NCBI RefSeq assembly: GCF_014203115.1
Contig: NZ_JACHIJ010000003.1
Coordinates: 434,001 to 498,000, forward strand
DNA from: Afipia massiliensis
GTDB taxonomy: Bacteria; Pseudomonadota; Alphaproteobacteria; Rhizobiales; Xanthobacteraceae
Direction of reading: 5' to 3'
DNA: 64,000 nt
Shown: piece by piece, positions 52,250 to 61,505 of the stretch
How positions within the stretch are numbered: position 1 is the stretch's first letter
Layout of the letters: the number at the start of each line of letters is the position of its first letter
Program-made: the position numbers and the translations under genes
Notes under the pieces: generated by a model
What the model was told of the DNA's origin: nothing
The model's input: the letters and a program-made list of their open reading frames with translations, nothing else
The model's database searches: none

Positions 52250-52951
52250 TTATTCGTCTTCGGCCTTCTTGCCGCCGATGGTCTTCAGCTTGGCGAACAC
52301 GGCATCGACATTCATGTCGTCGCGCTGCTTCTCGGTGGTCGTGGCGATTTCGTGCTCGGCTTCCTTGCGGGTGGTTTCCGAGGCCGGCAGCAGGGTCGCG
52401 CCGCCGTATTGGGTGGCTGCAGGCTTTTCCTTGGCCGCGCGCTGCACTTCGAAATCGAGTTCGATCTGCGAGCACAGGCCGAGCGTCACCGGGTCCATCG
52501 GCGTCAGGGTCGAGGCGTTCCAGTGGGTGCGGTCGCGCACGCTTGCGATCGTCGTCTTGGTGGTGCCGACGAGGCGCATGATCTGGCTGTCTTTTAGTTC
52601 GGGATGGCTGCGCACCAGCCAGAGGATCGCGCTCGGCCGCTCGTGGCGGCGCGACACCGGGGTATAGCGCGGGCCCTTCTTCTTTGCTGCGGGCGGCAGG
52701 ATCACCTTGGATTCGCCGAGTTTCAGGCGATAGTCCGGATCGGCTTCGCCCTTTTCGATTTCTTCGCGGGAGAGCTGGCCGGTCGAGATCGGGTCCATGC
52801 CCTTGATGCCCTGCGCCGCGTCGCCGTCGGCAATGGCGCGGATTTCCAGCGGGTGCATCTTGGTGAACTCGGCGACCTGGTCGAAGGTCAGCGCGGTGTT
52901 ATCAACCAGCCATACGGCAGTCGCCTTCGGCATCAGCGGTGCGTTGCTCAT
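52250..52951 (-). CDS. trcR: Cell-cycle transcriptional regulator TrcR (DUF1013)
   Basis: Product of 233 residues, matching DUF1013 throughout: PLMPKATAVWLVDNTALTFDQVAEFTKMHPLEIRAIADG and ERPSAILWLVRSHPELKDSQIMRLVGTTKTTIASVRDRTHWN. The latter reads as a helix-turn-helix. TrcR is conserved across alphaproteobacteria and linked to cell-cycle gene control. The C-terminus is charged and probably disordered. Confidence 0.9.
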   Translation of the reverse strand: MSNAPLMPKATAVWLVDNTALTFDQVAEFTKMHPLEIRAIADGDAAQGIKGMDPISTGQLSREEIEKGEADPDYRLKLGESKVILPPAAKKKGPRYTPVSRRHERPSAILWLVRSHPELKDSQIMRLVGTTKTTIASVRDRTHWNASTLTPMDPVTLGLCSQIELDFEVQRAAKEKPAATQYGGATLLPASETTRKEAEHEIATTTEKQRDDMNVDAVFAKLKTIGGKKAEDE

Positions 52952-53127
52952 GGCAAATCTCCTTTACGCTTCGCCCGCCAGATTTTTTGGGGGGTAAAGC
53001 CGTCTGGTCATCGGTGATGACGGGAATTCGTCCCTATATAGTCTGCGGAGGGCAGACCGTTCAATGGTTTTGATCGCCCTTGACAGAACGGGGACCGCGG
53101 CCCCAAGTCCCATCCATAGCTCCCAAA

Positions 53128-54120
53128 ATGCTTGATTCCGGCTCAAAAATGACCCCTGACGCTCAAAAACCCCTGCTTTCAGTCGTGCTTTGTTCCCCCC
53201 GGGGGTTCTGTGCCGGCGTCGTGAGGGCCATCGACACCGTGGAACGCGCCCTGAAGCTCTACGGCGCGCCGGTCTATGTCCGTCACGAAATCGTGCATAA
53301 CCGCTATGTGGTGGAGAGCCTGCGCGAAAAAGGGGCCATTTTCGTCGCGGAACTGAACGAAATTCCCGAGACCGACGCTCCGGTGGTGTTTTCCGCCCAT
53401 GGCGTGCCGAAGGCGATCCCCAACGAGGCCGTCAAGCGCAATTTCTTCACGCTGGACGCGACCTGCCCGCTGGTCACCAAGGTCCACCGCGAAGCGGCGA
53501 TCCATTTCAAGCGCGGGCGCGAAATCATCCTGATCGGCCACGCCGGTCATCCGGAAGTGGTCGGCACCCTGGGCCAGTTGCCGAAGGGCGCAGTCGTCCT
53601 GATCGAGACCATGGACGCGGCGCGGACCTTCGAGCCGAAGGATGCGTCGAAGCTGGCGTTCGTGACGCAGACCACCCTGTCGATCGACGACACCGCGGAA
53701 ATCGTCGCGGTGCTGAAGGAGCGTTTCCCGGACATCGACGGACCGCACAAGGAAGACATCTGCTACGCCACCACCAATCGCCAGCTTGCGGTGAAGAAGG
53801 TTGCGCCGCAGGTCGAAGCCATGATCGTCGTTGGTTCGCCGAACTCGTCGAATTCGCAGCGCCTGCGCGAGGTCGCCGAGCGTGAGGGCTGCAAGGTCTC
53901 CGTGCTGGTGCAGCGTGCGTCCGAACTCGACTGGTCGAAATTCGAAGGCATCAAGACACTCGGCATCACGGCGGGGGCTTCCGCGCCGGAAGTCATCGTC
54001 GAGGAAATCATGGATGCGTTCGCTGCTCACTACAAGCTGAGCGTCGAAACCGTATCCGCCGCGCAGGAAAACGAATTCTTCCCGCTGCCGCGCCCGCTGC
54101 GGCACGACGCAGCGGAGTAA
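53128..54120 (+). CDS. ispH: 4-hydroxy-3-methylbut-2-enyl diphosphate reductase
   Basis: Product of 330 residues, the last enzyme of the MEP isoprenoid pathway, a 4Fe-4S reductase giving IPP and DMAPP. Cluster Cys residues are in [20 protein letters not shown] and [30 protein letters not shown] and [11 protein letters not shown] are also family blocks. Start choice between 53128 and 53149 is uncertain. It is placed between trcR (divergent) and thrB. Confidence 0.95.
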   Translation: MLDSGSKMTPDAQKPLLSVVLCSPRGFCAGVVRAIDTVERALKLYGAPVYVRHEIVHNRYVVESLREKGAIFVAELNEIPETDAPVVFSAHGVPKAIPNEAVKRNFFTLDATCPLVTKVHREAAIHFKRGREIILIGHAGHPEVVGTLGQLPKGAVVLIETMDAARTFEPKDASKLAFVTQTTLSIDDTAEIVAVLKERFPDIDGPHKEDICYATTNRQLAVKKVAPQVEAMIVVGSPNSSNSQRLREVAEREGCKVSVLVQRASELDWSKFEGIKTLGITAGASAPEVIVEEIMDAFAAHYKLSVETVSAAQENEFFPLPRPLRHDAAE

Positions 54121-54186
54121 GCCGCGTCGGACCTGAAGCCCTGTCGCTTCGTCGCGAATTCGTCTAGTAATTCCAAATCCTGACCC

Positions 54187-54262
54187 GAGTGGAGTGGATT
54201 TGACATTCGCTATCCAGTTCGCTGCGAATGCGCGAAGCGAATGTCAAATCCAAACTCCACTC
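54187..54262. repeat. CTAG-type palindrome, module 3 hairpin C1
   Basis: A 76-bp palindrome beginning GAGTGGAGT and ending ACTCCACTC, with inner arms GGATTTGACATTCGCT. It is an inverse-orientation near-copy of 26747-26824. Its ends have decayed from CTAGTGG to CGAGTGG. Confidence 0.83.
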
Positions 54263-54277
54263 AAAACTTAACAATTG

Positions 54278-54353
54278 CTAGTGGTCCTTTGATTCTAACA
54301 TTCGCAAGGATGCCTGCTGAGGTAGGATGCGAATGTTAGAATCGGACCACTAG
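54278..54353. repeat. CTAG-ended palindrome, module 3 hairpin C2
   Basis: A 76-bp palindrome, CTAGTGGTCC to GGACCACTAG, whose arms are identical to those of 26658-26733 in inverse orientation. Only the loop bases differ. It is 15 nt from C1, so the whole two-hairpin module is an inverted copy of module 1. Confidence 0.85.
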
Positions 54354-54370
54354 CGGAATCGAGACGCCAG

Positions 54371-55351
54371 ATGGCGGTTTACACCGACGTCACCGCCGAA
54401 GAACTGACTGAATTTCTCGCCCCTTACGGGATCGGCGATCTGTTGTCCTACAAGGGCATCGCCGAAGGCGTGGAGAATTCCAACTATCTTCTGCATACGA
54501 CCAAGGGTTATTTCTTCCTGACGCTGTACGAGAAGCGCGTCGCGGTAAACGATCTACCGTTCTTTCTTGGATTGATGGCGCATCTGGCGACGCACGGGAT
54601 CACGTGTCCGCAGCCGGTCGTTACAAGGAGCGGCGAAGCGCTGGGCACGCTCGCGGGGCGGCCCGCAGCGATCATCGATTTTCTCGAAGGTGTGTGGCCG
54701 CGCAGGCCGAACGTGACTCACTGTGCCGCTGTCGGTCAGGCGCTCGCAAAGATGCATCTGGCCGGCGCGGATTTTAAAATGTCGCGCGCCAACGCGCTGT
54801 CGGTGAAAGGCTGGCGCCCGTTGTTCGATCAGGCTTCGTCCCGTGCGAACGATGTGCAGCATGGGTTGCGCGCGCTACTCGATGCCGAACTCGATCATCT
54901 CGAACAGCATTGGCCAGGCGATCTGCCGAAAGGCGTGATCCATGCCGATCTGTTTCCGGACAATGTGTTGTTTCTGGGCGACAAGCTGTCGGGGCTGATC
55001 GACTTCTATTTCGCCTGCAACGACATGCTCGCCTACGACGTCGCGATCTGTCTCAACGCCTGGTGTTTCGAGATCGATCATTCCTTCAATGTCACCAAGG
55101 CGCGCGCTTTCCTCAATGCCTATACGCGCGAGCGCAGGCTGTCCGCGGCCGAGCAGGACGCGCTGCCGCTGCTGGCGCGCGGGGCCTCGATGCGCTTCCT
55201 GCTGACGCGGCTGGTGGACTGGCTCAACGTGCCGCCCGGCGCGATGGTCAAGCCGAAGGACCCGCTCGAATATGTCCGCAAGCTGCGCTTCCATCAGGGC
55301 GTGAAGAGTATGAGCGACTACGGCGTCGAACAATCCGGGTTCGTGGCGTGA
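54371..55351 (+). CDS. thrB: Homoserine kinase (ThrB2, choline-kinase fold)
   Basis: Product of 326 residues of the aminoglycoside phosphotransferase-like homoserine kinase type found in alphaproteobacteria. Seen are [22 protein letters not shown], the catalytic [11 protein letters not shown], and [19 protein letters not shown] (the DFG-like metal site). It phosphorylates L-homoserine for threonine synthesis. It overlaps the start of rnhA by 4 nt, the common ispH-thrB-rnhA order. A palindrome pair lies immediately upstream. Confidence 0.93.
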   Translation: MAVYTDVTAEELTEFLAPYGIGDLLSYKGIAEGVENSNYLLHTTKGYFFLTLYEKRVAVNDLPFFLGLMAHLATHGITCPQPVVTRSGEALGTLAGRPAAIIDFLEGVWPRRPNVTHCAAVGQALAKMHLAGADFKMSRANALSVKGWRPLFDQASSRANDVQHGLRALLDAELDHLEQHWPGDLPKGVIHADLFPDNVLFLGDKLSGLIDFYFACNDMLAYDVAICLNAWCFEIDHSFNVTKARAFLNAYTRERRLSAAEQDALPLLARGASMRFLLTRLVDWLNVPPGAMVKPKDPLEYVRKLRFHQGVKSMSDYGVEQSGFVA

Positions 55352-55812
55352 GCGACGCAAAGCCTTCGCATAAAGACCTGCCGCATGTGACGATCTTCAC
55401 CGACGGCGCGTGCTCCGGAAATCCGGGGCCGGGCGGGTGGGGCGCGATCCTTCGTTTCGGCGATGTCGAGAAGGAACTGAAGGGCGGTGAAAATCCGTCG
55501 ACCAACAACCGCATGGAGTTGATGGCGGCGATTTCGGCGCTGGAAGCTTTGAAGAAGCCGGCGTCGGTCGATCTGACCACCGACAGCCAGTACGTCCGTC
55601 AGGGTATCACAAGCTGGATACACAACTGGAAGCGCAACGGCTGGCGCACCGCCGACAAGAAGCCGGTGAAGAACGCTGACTTGTGGCAGCGGCTCGATGC
55701 AGCGCTGAAGCCGCACGCTGTGCGCTGGCACTGGATCAAGGGTCACGCCGGGCATGTGGAGAACGAGCGAGCCGATCAGTTGGCGCGCGACGGGCTGGCG
55801 GAGAATCGATAA
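55348..55812 (+). CDS. rnhA: Ribonuclease HI
   Basis: Product of 154 residues from a GTG that overlaps the thrB stop. It cleaves the RNA strand of RNA-DNA hybrids. Catalytic residues are in [17 protein letters not shown] (Asp), [10 protein letters not shown] (Glu), TTDSQYV (Asp) and [12 protein letters not shown] (His, Asp). Length is standard. Translational coupling with thrB is likely. Confidence 0.95.
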   Translation: MSDAKPSHKDLPHVTIFTDGACSGNPGPGGWGAILRFGDVEKELKGGENPSTNNRMELMAAISALEALKKPASVDLTTDSQYVRQGITSWIHNWKRNGWRTADKKPVKNADLWQRLDAALKPHAVRWHWIKGHAGHVENERADQLARDGLAENR

Positions 55813-55852
55813 GGCCTCCTGCTCAGGCGACGCCGTTGCTTTCTCTGCGTCG

Positions 55853-55949
55853 TCCCCGCGAAAGCGGGGATCCATAACCACCGAAGGTTATTGAAGCCAG
55901 GACGCTAACAGCTTGCTCAGGGAAGTACGGGTCCCCGCTTTCGCGGGGA
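55853..55949. repeat. Inverted pair of CCCGC-GAAA REP hairpins
   Basis: TCCCCGC-GAAA-GCGGGGA at 55853-55870 and the reverse form TCCCCGC-TTTC-GCGGGGA at 55932-55949 face each other across 61 nt. The pair lies between convergent genes rnhA and the peroxiredoxin gene and may serve as a two-way terminator. The same units recur at 47673, 51705 and 58299. Confidence 0.8.
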
Positions 55950-55972
55950 CGACATCTCGTGTGGTTCAGCTC

Positions 55973-56458
55973 TTAAAGCTGCGACAGCAGCGTGTCGCCG
56001 CCCGAAACTTCGACCTTGCCGGGATTCGGCTCGAGGTTGAAGATCTTCACCACGCCGTCTTCCACCAGCATCGAATAACGCTTGGAGCGGATACCGAGGC
56101 CGTTGCCGGACGCGTCGAGTTCCATGCCGATCGCCTTGGCGAAGTCGGCATTGCCATCGGCGAGGAAGACCGCTTCGTCGCGCTGGTCGGTGTCGCGCTT
56201 CCAGGCATTCATGACGAACGCATCGTTGACCGACACGACGGCGATGCTGTCGACGCCCTTGCCCTTGAGGGCATAGGCGTTCAGGAAAATGCTCGGCATG
56301 TGCATCTTGTGGCAGGTGCCGGTGTAGGCGCCGGGCACGGCGAACAGCGCGACCTTCTTGCCCTTGAAAATATCATCGGTGGTTTTGACCTGCGGGCCTT
56401 CCGCGGTCATGACGCGAAACTTGGACTCGGGCAGCTTGTCGCCAACTTTGATGGTCAT
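55973..56458 (-). CDS. Prx5-type peroxiredoxin
   Basis: Product of 161 residues. The peroxidatic Cys at ~49 lies in VPGAYTGTCHKMHMP (PxxxTxxC); the typical family residue after T is P and here it is G. SVNDAFVMNAW and FLADGNADFAKAIGMELD also match the Prx5/AhpE-type glutathione- or thioredoxin-dependent peroxiredoxins. No second Cys is seen, so it is a 1-Cys type. ATG at 56458 has GGAGA upstream. Confidence 0.93.
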   Translation of the reverse strand: MTIKVGDKLPESKFRVMTAEGPQVKTTDDIFKGKKVALFAVPGAYTGTCHKMHMPSIFLNAYALKGKGVDSIAVVSVNDAFVMNAWKRDTDQRDEAVFLADGNADFAKAIGMELDASGNGLGIRSKRYSMLVEDGVVKIFNLEPNPGKVEVSGGDTLLSQL

Positions 56459-56589
56459 CGGTATTCTCCGTGGGATCGATGCAGTGTCATAGCGCGGTTT
56501 CCACAAGGGTGGGAACACGTTCTGCGAATGGAAGATGCGTAATTCGCCGGCCGTCAGCCGCATGCTGCGGTGCGATCTCAGGCCGTTTG

Positions 56590-57447
56590 CTATGGCAGGG
56601 TGGCGTTGACCTCGTAGGCACCGCCCGGTCCGGCGAGCGTCAGTTTCAGCGTGGCGCGCTCGGCGCTTGCGCCCGAGGGAAGTCCGTCGAGTTCGAATTC
56701 GAAGCGCTGAACGCCGGCGGCCTCACGCTTGACAAGCTTGGGGACGGGCAGCGCCCAATCCGGTGTCGGGCCTTCGGCAAAGAGCCGGACGTCCTTGCCC
56801 TTGCCGTTCGCGGTCTTGTCGTCCTGCACGGCGACATCGACCAGCACCAGCTTGCCCTCGCGCCGGACATCGCGAATGGCGAGCGGGCCTGTGTCGCCGA
56901 CCTTGGCCGGCTTCGGCACGGTTTCGAGAGCCGCGGCGATGGCGCTGTCCTCGGTGCTGGCGACGCTGACAAAGGCAAGCTCCGCCTGCGCTTCGACCGG
57001 AATGCAGAGCTTTTCGCACACTGCGTAGTTGATCTCGGCGCGCAGCGTCACCGGCTTGTCAGGACTCTTTGCAATGATCCGTAACGGCAGCAGCACCTGG
57101 TTCTGGTAGCCGAACGAGATGCCGCCTGCGCCATCGGGGAACTGCATCGGCACCGGCCAGAGGATTTTGACGGATTCGACATTGTCGGATTTCGAGAAAT
57201 CGATCCGCGGCGGCACGCCGGAATCTCCCGGCGTGCGCCAGTAGGTTTTCCAGCCCGGCTGCAACTGGAAACCGATGCCGCCGAGCAGCACGCCGCCGCT
57301 GCGCGAACCGGCGATCAGCCGCACCGAGGAGTGCGTGTCCTTGATCCACGGCGAGACGTCCTGCGCGCTCGCGCACAGGGGAGCGAGGCAAGCGAGTGCG
57401 GCCAGAGCGATGCTGGAAGCTGCGCGAAAGGGAACCGTAAGCGTCAT
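56590..57447 (-). CDS. DsbD N-terminal-domain-like exported protein
   Basis: Product of 285 residues. A signal peptide (to about CASAQD) is followed by a domain with GIGFQLQPGWKTYWRTPGDSG and AEINYAVCEKLCIPVEAQAEL, the pattern of the periplasmic alpha domain of DsbD/ScsB, with its two Cys (VCEKLC). It lacks the membrane and thioredoxin domains. It may accept electrons from an envelope disulfide carrier. ATG at 57447 has AAGGAAG upstream. Confidence 0.85.
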   Translation of the reverse strand: MTLTVPFRAASSIALAALACLAPLCASAQDVSPWIKDTHSSVRLIAGSRSGGVLLGGIGFQLQPGWKTYWRTPGDSGVPPRIDFSKSDNVESVKILWPVPMQFPDGAGGISFGYQNQVLLPLRIIAKSPDKPVTLRAEINYAVCEKLCIPVEAQAELAFVSVASTEDSAIAAALETVPKPAKVGDTGPLAIRDVRREGKLVLVDVAVQDDKTANGKGKDVRLFAEGPTPDWALPVPKLVKREAAGVQRFEFELDGLPSGASAERATLKLTLAGPGGAYEVNATLP

Positions 57448-57606
57448 CACACTTCCTTACAGGGTGGTATCCCCGTGAACCATTGAATTGCCTGTGATCC
57501 GGTCTTTTTCGCGACCAAACGTCGCTCACCGCGCCGCGCCGGCGCTTGATTGACAGAACAAACACCCGATATCAGGATGGTAGAACAGCGTGAGAGTCGT
57601 TTGCGA

Positions 57607-58257
57607 ATGAAGGCCATGCGCAAGAAGACCGAAAAGCCTGCTGGTGGTCAGATCGTGGCTGAAGGCGAGACATCCGGCGTTGGTTATCTCGACGGTCAGT
57701 TGCTGATTGCCATGCCCGTGATGGACGATGAGCGCTTCGCTCGCTCGGTGATCTATCTGTGTGCCCATTCGTCCGAAGGCGCGATGGGCATCATCGTCAA
57801 CCGTCCTGCCGGCAGCATCGACTTCCCGCAACTGCTGGTGCAACTCGACATCATCAACAAGGCCGATCAGATCAAGCTGCGCGGCAGCGCCGAGGACATG
57901 AAAGTCCTGAAAGGCGGACCGGTCGATACCAGCCGCGGCTTCGTGCTTCATTCGAGCGATTTCTTCATCAAGGACGCGACGCTGCCGATCGATGACGGCA
58001 TCTGCCTGACCGCGACGCTCGACATTCTCAAGGCCATCGCCGCGGGATCAGGCCCCAAGCACGCCATCCTGGCGCTGGGATACGCCGGCTGGGCGCCGGG
58101 CCAGCTTGAGAACGAGATCCAGCACAATGGCTGGCTGCATTGCCCCGCCGATGCGGATCTGATTTTCGGATTGGATGCCGAGGACAAGTATCAGCGCGCG
58201 CTGGAGAAGATCGGCATCGATCTGGCGATGCTGTCGAACGAAGCCGGCCACGCGTAG
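57607..58257 (+). CDS. YqgE/AlgH family protein
   Basis: Product of 216 residues. [39 protein letters not shown] is the hallmark of the YqgE/AlgH (UPF0301) family, with [15 protein letters not shown] and [21 protein letters not shown]. The function is unknown; in Pseudomonas AlgH affects alginate regulation. The start is uncertain: 57607 has GAGAG upstream, with 57577 (ATG) and 57550 (TTG) as alternatives. Confidence 0.9.
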   Translation: MKAMRKKTEKPAGGQIVAEGETSGVGYLDGQLLIAMPVMDDERFARSVIYLCAHSSEGAMGIIVNRPAGSIDFPQLLVQLDIINKADQIKLRGSAEDMKVLKGGPVDTSRGFVLHSSDFFIKDATLPIDDGICLTATLDILKAIAAGSGPKHAILALGYAGWAPGQLENEIQHNGWLHCPADADLIFGLDAEDKYQRALEKIGIDLAMLSNEAGHA

Positions 58258-58298
58258 AATCGAACCGCACGCATCGACGCAGACTTCATTTCCGCTCG

Positions 58299-58357
58299 TC
58301 CCCGCGAAAGCGGGGACCCAGGCTTTCGAAGTGCTGGATTCCCGCGTTCGCGGGAAT
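58299..58357. repeat. Two REP hairpins downstream of yqgE
   Basis: TCCCCGC-GAAA-GCGGGGA (58299-58316) is followed by ATTCCCGCG-TT-CGCGGGAAT (58338-58357). They lie between convergent genes and may end both transcripts. Confidence 0.75.
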
Positions 58358-58386
58358 GAGCGGAGAAGGTCTAAGTTTGCTGAAGC

Positions 58387-61300
58387 CTAAGCCGTTCCAG
58401 GCCCGGGCATGGCAGCGGGAGCTGTCGGCGCCGTTGCCGCAGGCGTCGTGATATTGCGGATGCTTTGACGGCGGTTGCGCGGCTGCGGAACCTTCTCGCC
58501 CGTGAGCAGCCGGACCGTGGCGTCGGCGTCGATCGGCTCGCCGAAGGCGAAGCCCTGCGCATATTCGCAACCGAGCTGGAACAGCTCGACCGCATCGGAG
58601 TCCGTCTCCGCGCCCTCGGCGACCACTTCCATGTTGAGGTCGTGCGCTAGCGCGACAATCGATTTCAGCAGCACGGGCCGCGCGCCGCGGCTGGAGGTGC
58701 GCACGAACGACTGGTCGATCTTGATGGTATCGAACGGGAAGCGCTGCAGGTATGCAAGCGACGAGTGACCGGTGCCGAAGTCGTCCAGCGAAAGACCGAC
58801 ACCAAGCTCCTTGATCCGGTGCAGCATCTGGGAGGCGTGTTCGGGGTTTTCCATCACCAGCGACTCGGTCAACTCGAGCTTAAGCGATCCGCGCGCCACG
58901 GCGGAACGCGACAGCACGCCGCGCACATCGTGGATGAGATCGTGGCGCAGCAATTGCCGCGAAGAGACATTGACGCTGGCGAAAATCGGCTCGCGCGACC
59001 GCACGGTGCGTTGCCAGATCGCAAGCTGCTTGGCGGTGGTGTCCATCACGAACAGGCCGAGTTCGACGATCAGGCCGATTTCTTCCGCGATCGAAATGAA
59101 TTCCGACGGCGACATGCGGCCGAGCTTGGGGTGATCCCAGCGCGCCAGTGCCTCGAAGCCCGCGATGGTGCGATCTTCCAGCCGCACGATGGGCTGGTAG
59201 AGAATCGTGATTTCTTCGCGCTCGATGGCGCGGCGCAGTTCGGCTTCCAGCGCGAGGCGGTCGGTCTTGCGCGCGCGCATCGCGGGCTTGTAGACGTCGA
59301 TGCGGTCGCCGCCGATGCGCTTGGAGTGATACATCGCCAATTCGGCGTCCTTGATGATCTCCTCGGTCAGCGGGATCTGCGGATCGCTCAGGGCAAGGCC
59401 GATCGATGCGGTCAGGAAAATCTCGCGCCCGTCGAAGGCGATCGGCGCGCGGATGGTCTTGCGGATGGTTTCGGCGAAGGCTGTGATCCGCGCGGGCTCG
59501 TGTTCCGAAGTCAGGATCAGGCCGAACTGGTCGCCGGCCAGACGCGCCAGCGTATCCTGCGGCTTAAGGATACGCGCGAGGCGGCGCGCCAGCGTCAGCA
59601 GGATCGAGTCGCCGACCGCGATGCCGACGGAATCGTTGACCTGCTTGAAGCGGTCGAGATCGATCACCATCACGGTGGGGCGCAGGTTCGGCGTGGTCTT
59701 GGCGAACATCGCGACCGAGCCGAGGCGATCGATGAACAACTGACGGTTCGGCAGGCCGGTGAGATTGTCGTGCACCGAATCATGCAGCAGACGTTCTTCG
59801 GAATTCTTGGCTTCGGTGACGTCGGTCAGCGTGCCGACCACGCGAGACACTTCGCCATCGGAGCCGACCACCGGGCGCGCCTTGAGCGCGAACCACATGA
59901 AATGACCGTCGGGCGTCCGTAGCCGGAAGTCCTGAACCAGACGTCCGCGGCGCTGATCGAGCACGCTGTCCAGCGCCGCACGGAAGCGATCCTGATCGAG
60001 CGGGTGCAACACCTCGAGCCATTTCGCGGCAGGCCCTTCGAGCGTGCCGCGCTTCAGCCCGAGCAGAACTTCGGTTTCGGGACTGGTGAACACCTTGTCC
60101 GCCGAGACGTCCCAGTCCCAGATCAGATCGCCCGAGCCGGTCAGCGCCAGAGCGCGGCGCTCGACGTCGGAGACGACGCCGTTGGTGGCGCCGCCGCCTG
60201 CGAAGGCGTGCTGCATCACCGTGAACCCGATCAGCATCACGATCAGCACAAGACCGCCGAGCAGCGCCGGTCCGACGATGTCGTTGGTGACGCCGCCTGC
60301 GATGGTCATGCCGGCTGCGATGACCCACACGACCAGCAGGAACCATGTCGGGATCAGCAGCACGGCGCGATCGAATCCGTGGGTCGACAGGTAAACGATC
60401 AGCGCGAAGCCAAACACCGCGATCAGCGCCAGCGAGATGCGCGCGATGCCGGATGCGACGGCGGGATCGAACAAAGCGAGCGCGACCAGCGCGCCGAGGA
60501 ACAGCAGCCAGCCCATGGTGATGTGCGAGTAACGCACATGCCATCGCGACAGGTTGAGATAGGCGAACAGAAACACCAGCAGCGTCGCCGCCAGCATGGC
60601 CTCGCCGGATGCGCGCCACACGCGCTCCGCGCCGGCCGACATGTCGAACACCTTGCCCCAGAATCCGAAGTCGACGCCGATGTAGACCAGAACCGCCCAT
60701 GCCAGCGCAGCCGCGGCCGGGAACATGATGCTGCCCTTGACCACGAACAGGATGGTCAGCACCAGCGCGAGCAATCCGGAGATGCCGATGACAATGCCCT
60801 GGTAGAGCGTGAACGAGTTGACCTTGTCCTTGTAGGCTTCCGGCTCCCACAGATAGAGCTGCGGAATCTTGTCGGTGCGCAACTCGGCGACGAAGGTGAT
60901 CACGGCGCCGGGGTCGAGCGTGATGCGGAACACGTCGGCGGTGGCGTTGTCCTGCCGCTCGGGGCGGTCGCCGGTCGAGGGCGTGATCGAGGCGATGCGC
61001 GACAGGCCGAGATCGGGCCACAGCAATCCTGATGACACGATGCGGTAATGCGGTACGACGATCAGGCGGTCGAGCTGGTCGTCGGTGTTGTTGGTCAGCG
61101 CGAACACGATCCAGTTCTGGCCGCCTTCACGCGCACGCACTTCGATGCGGCGGACGATGCCGTCGGTGCCGGGCGCTGTGGAAACCTGGATACGGTCAGT
61201 GTCGCTGCGCTGGAACTCGAGCACGCCGGTGAGATCGATCGCGGGCGCGTCGCTGCGGACGCTGATCGCGTCGAGCGCATGCGCCGGCTGCGCGGCGGCG

Positions 61301-61395
61301 AAGAGCGTCAAGCTCAGCAGAAAAGAAAGCGCTGCGACACGAAGCGAACTTCGGATGTGGAACACTTGCAGCGCGAAGCCTCTGATCGAGCGCAA
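58387..61395 (-). CDS. Membrane PAS-GGDEF-EAL c-di-GMP protein
   Basis: Product of 1002 residues. A signal peptide precedes a periplasmic beta-rich sensor (~45-195), then seven or eight membrane helices (~200-395), a PAS domain (~415-530), GGDEF (~535-700) and EAL (~715-970). This is a 7TM-DISM-like layout. The GGDEF active-site loop reads AGDQF (620-624), so cyclase activity is unlikely. The EAL domain keeps FEALARW (748-750), NVS, ELTES, DDFGTG (871-876) and EGAE, so it is probably an active phosphodiesterase, perhaps tuned by the degenerate GGDEF. Confidence 0.92.
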   Translation of the reverse strand: MRSIRGFALQVFHIRSSLRVAALSFLLSLTLFAAAQPAHALDAISVRSDAPAIDLTGVLEFQRSDTDRIQVSTAPGTDGIVRRIEVRAREGGQNWIVFALTNNTDDQLDRLIVVPHYRIVSSGLLWPDLGLSRIASITPSTGDRPERQDNATADVFRITLDPGAVITFVAELRTDKIPQLYLWEPEAYKDKVNSFTLYQGIVIGISGLLALVLTILFVVKGSIMFPAAAALAWAVLVYIGVDFGFWGKVFDMSAGAERVWRASGEAMLAATLLVFLFAYLNLSRWHVRYSHITMGWLLFLGALVALALFDPAVASGIARISLALIAVFGFALIVYLSTHGFDRAVLLIPTWFLLVVWVIAAGMTIAGGVTNDIVGPALLGGLVLIVMLIGFTVMQHAFAGGGATNGVVSDVERRALALTGSGDLIWDWDVSADKVFTSPETEVLLGLKRGTLEGPAAKWLEVLHPLDQDRFRAALDSVLDQRRGRLVQDFRLRTPDGHFMWFALKARPVVGSDGEVSRVVGTLTDVTEAKNSEERLLHDSVHDNLTGLPNRQLFIDRLGSVAMFAKTTPNLRPTVMVIDLDRFKQVNDSVGIAVGDSILLTLARRLARILKPQDTLARLAGDQFGLILTSEHEPARITAFAETIRKTIRAPIAFDGREIFLTASIGLALSDPQIPLTEEIIKDAELAMYHSKRIGGDRIDVYKPAMRARKTDRLALEAELRRAIEREEITILYQPIVRLEDRTIAGFEALARWDHPKLGRMSPSEFISIAEEIGLIVELGLFVMDTTAKQLAIWQRTVRSREPIFASVNVSSRQLLRHDLIHDVRGVLSRSAVARGSLKLELTESLVMENPEHASQMLHRIKELGVGLSLDDFGTGHSSLAYLQRFPFDTIKIDQSFVRTSSRGARPVLLKSIVALAHDLNMEVVAEGAETDSDAVELFQLGCEYAQGFAFGEPIDADATVRLLTGEKVPQPRNRRQSIRNITTPAATAPTAPAAMPGPGTA

Positions 61396-61505
61396 AGTCA
61401 GCTCTCCGCGTTAGACACAGCTGGCCGCGAACGGCCAACTGGTGGAAACGCGATAAATGCCACGAATATGAAGCAAATCAAAGGGTTTCGATGGGTTCCC
61501 CGGCT

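Noticed and set aside
55853-58357. Repeated GCGGGGA hairpins considered as a CRISPR array
   Set aside because: The units are palindromic, in facing orientations, irregularly spaced and scattered between genes; there are no spacers or cas genes.
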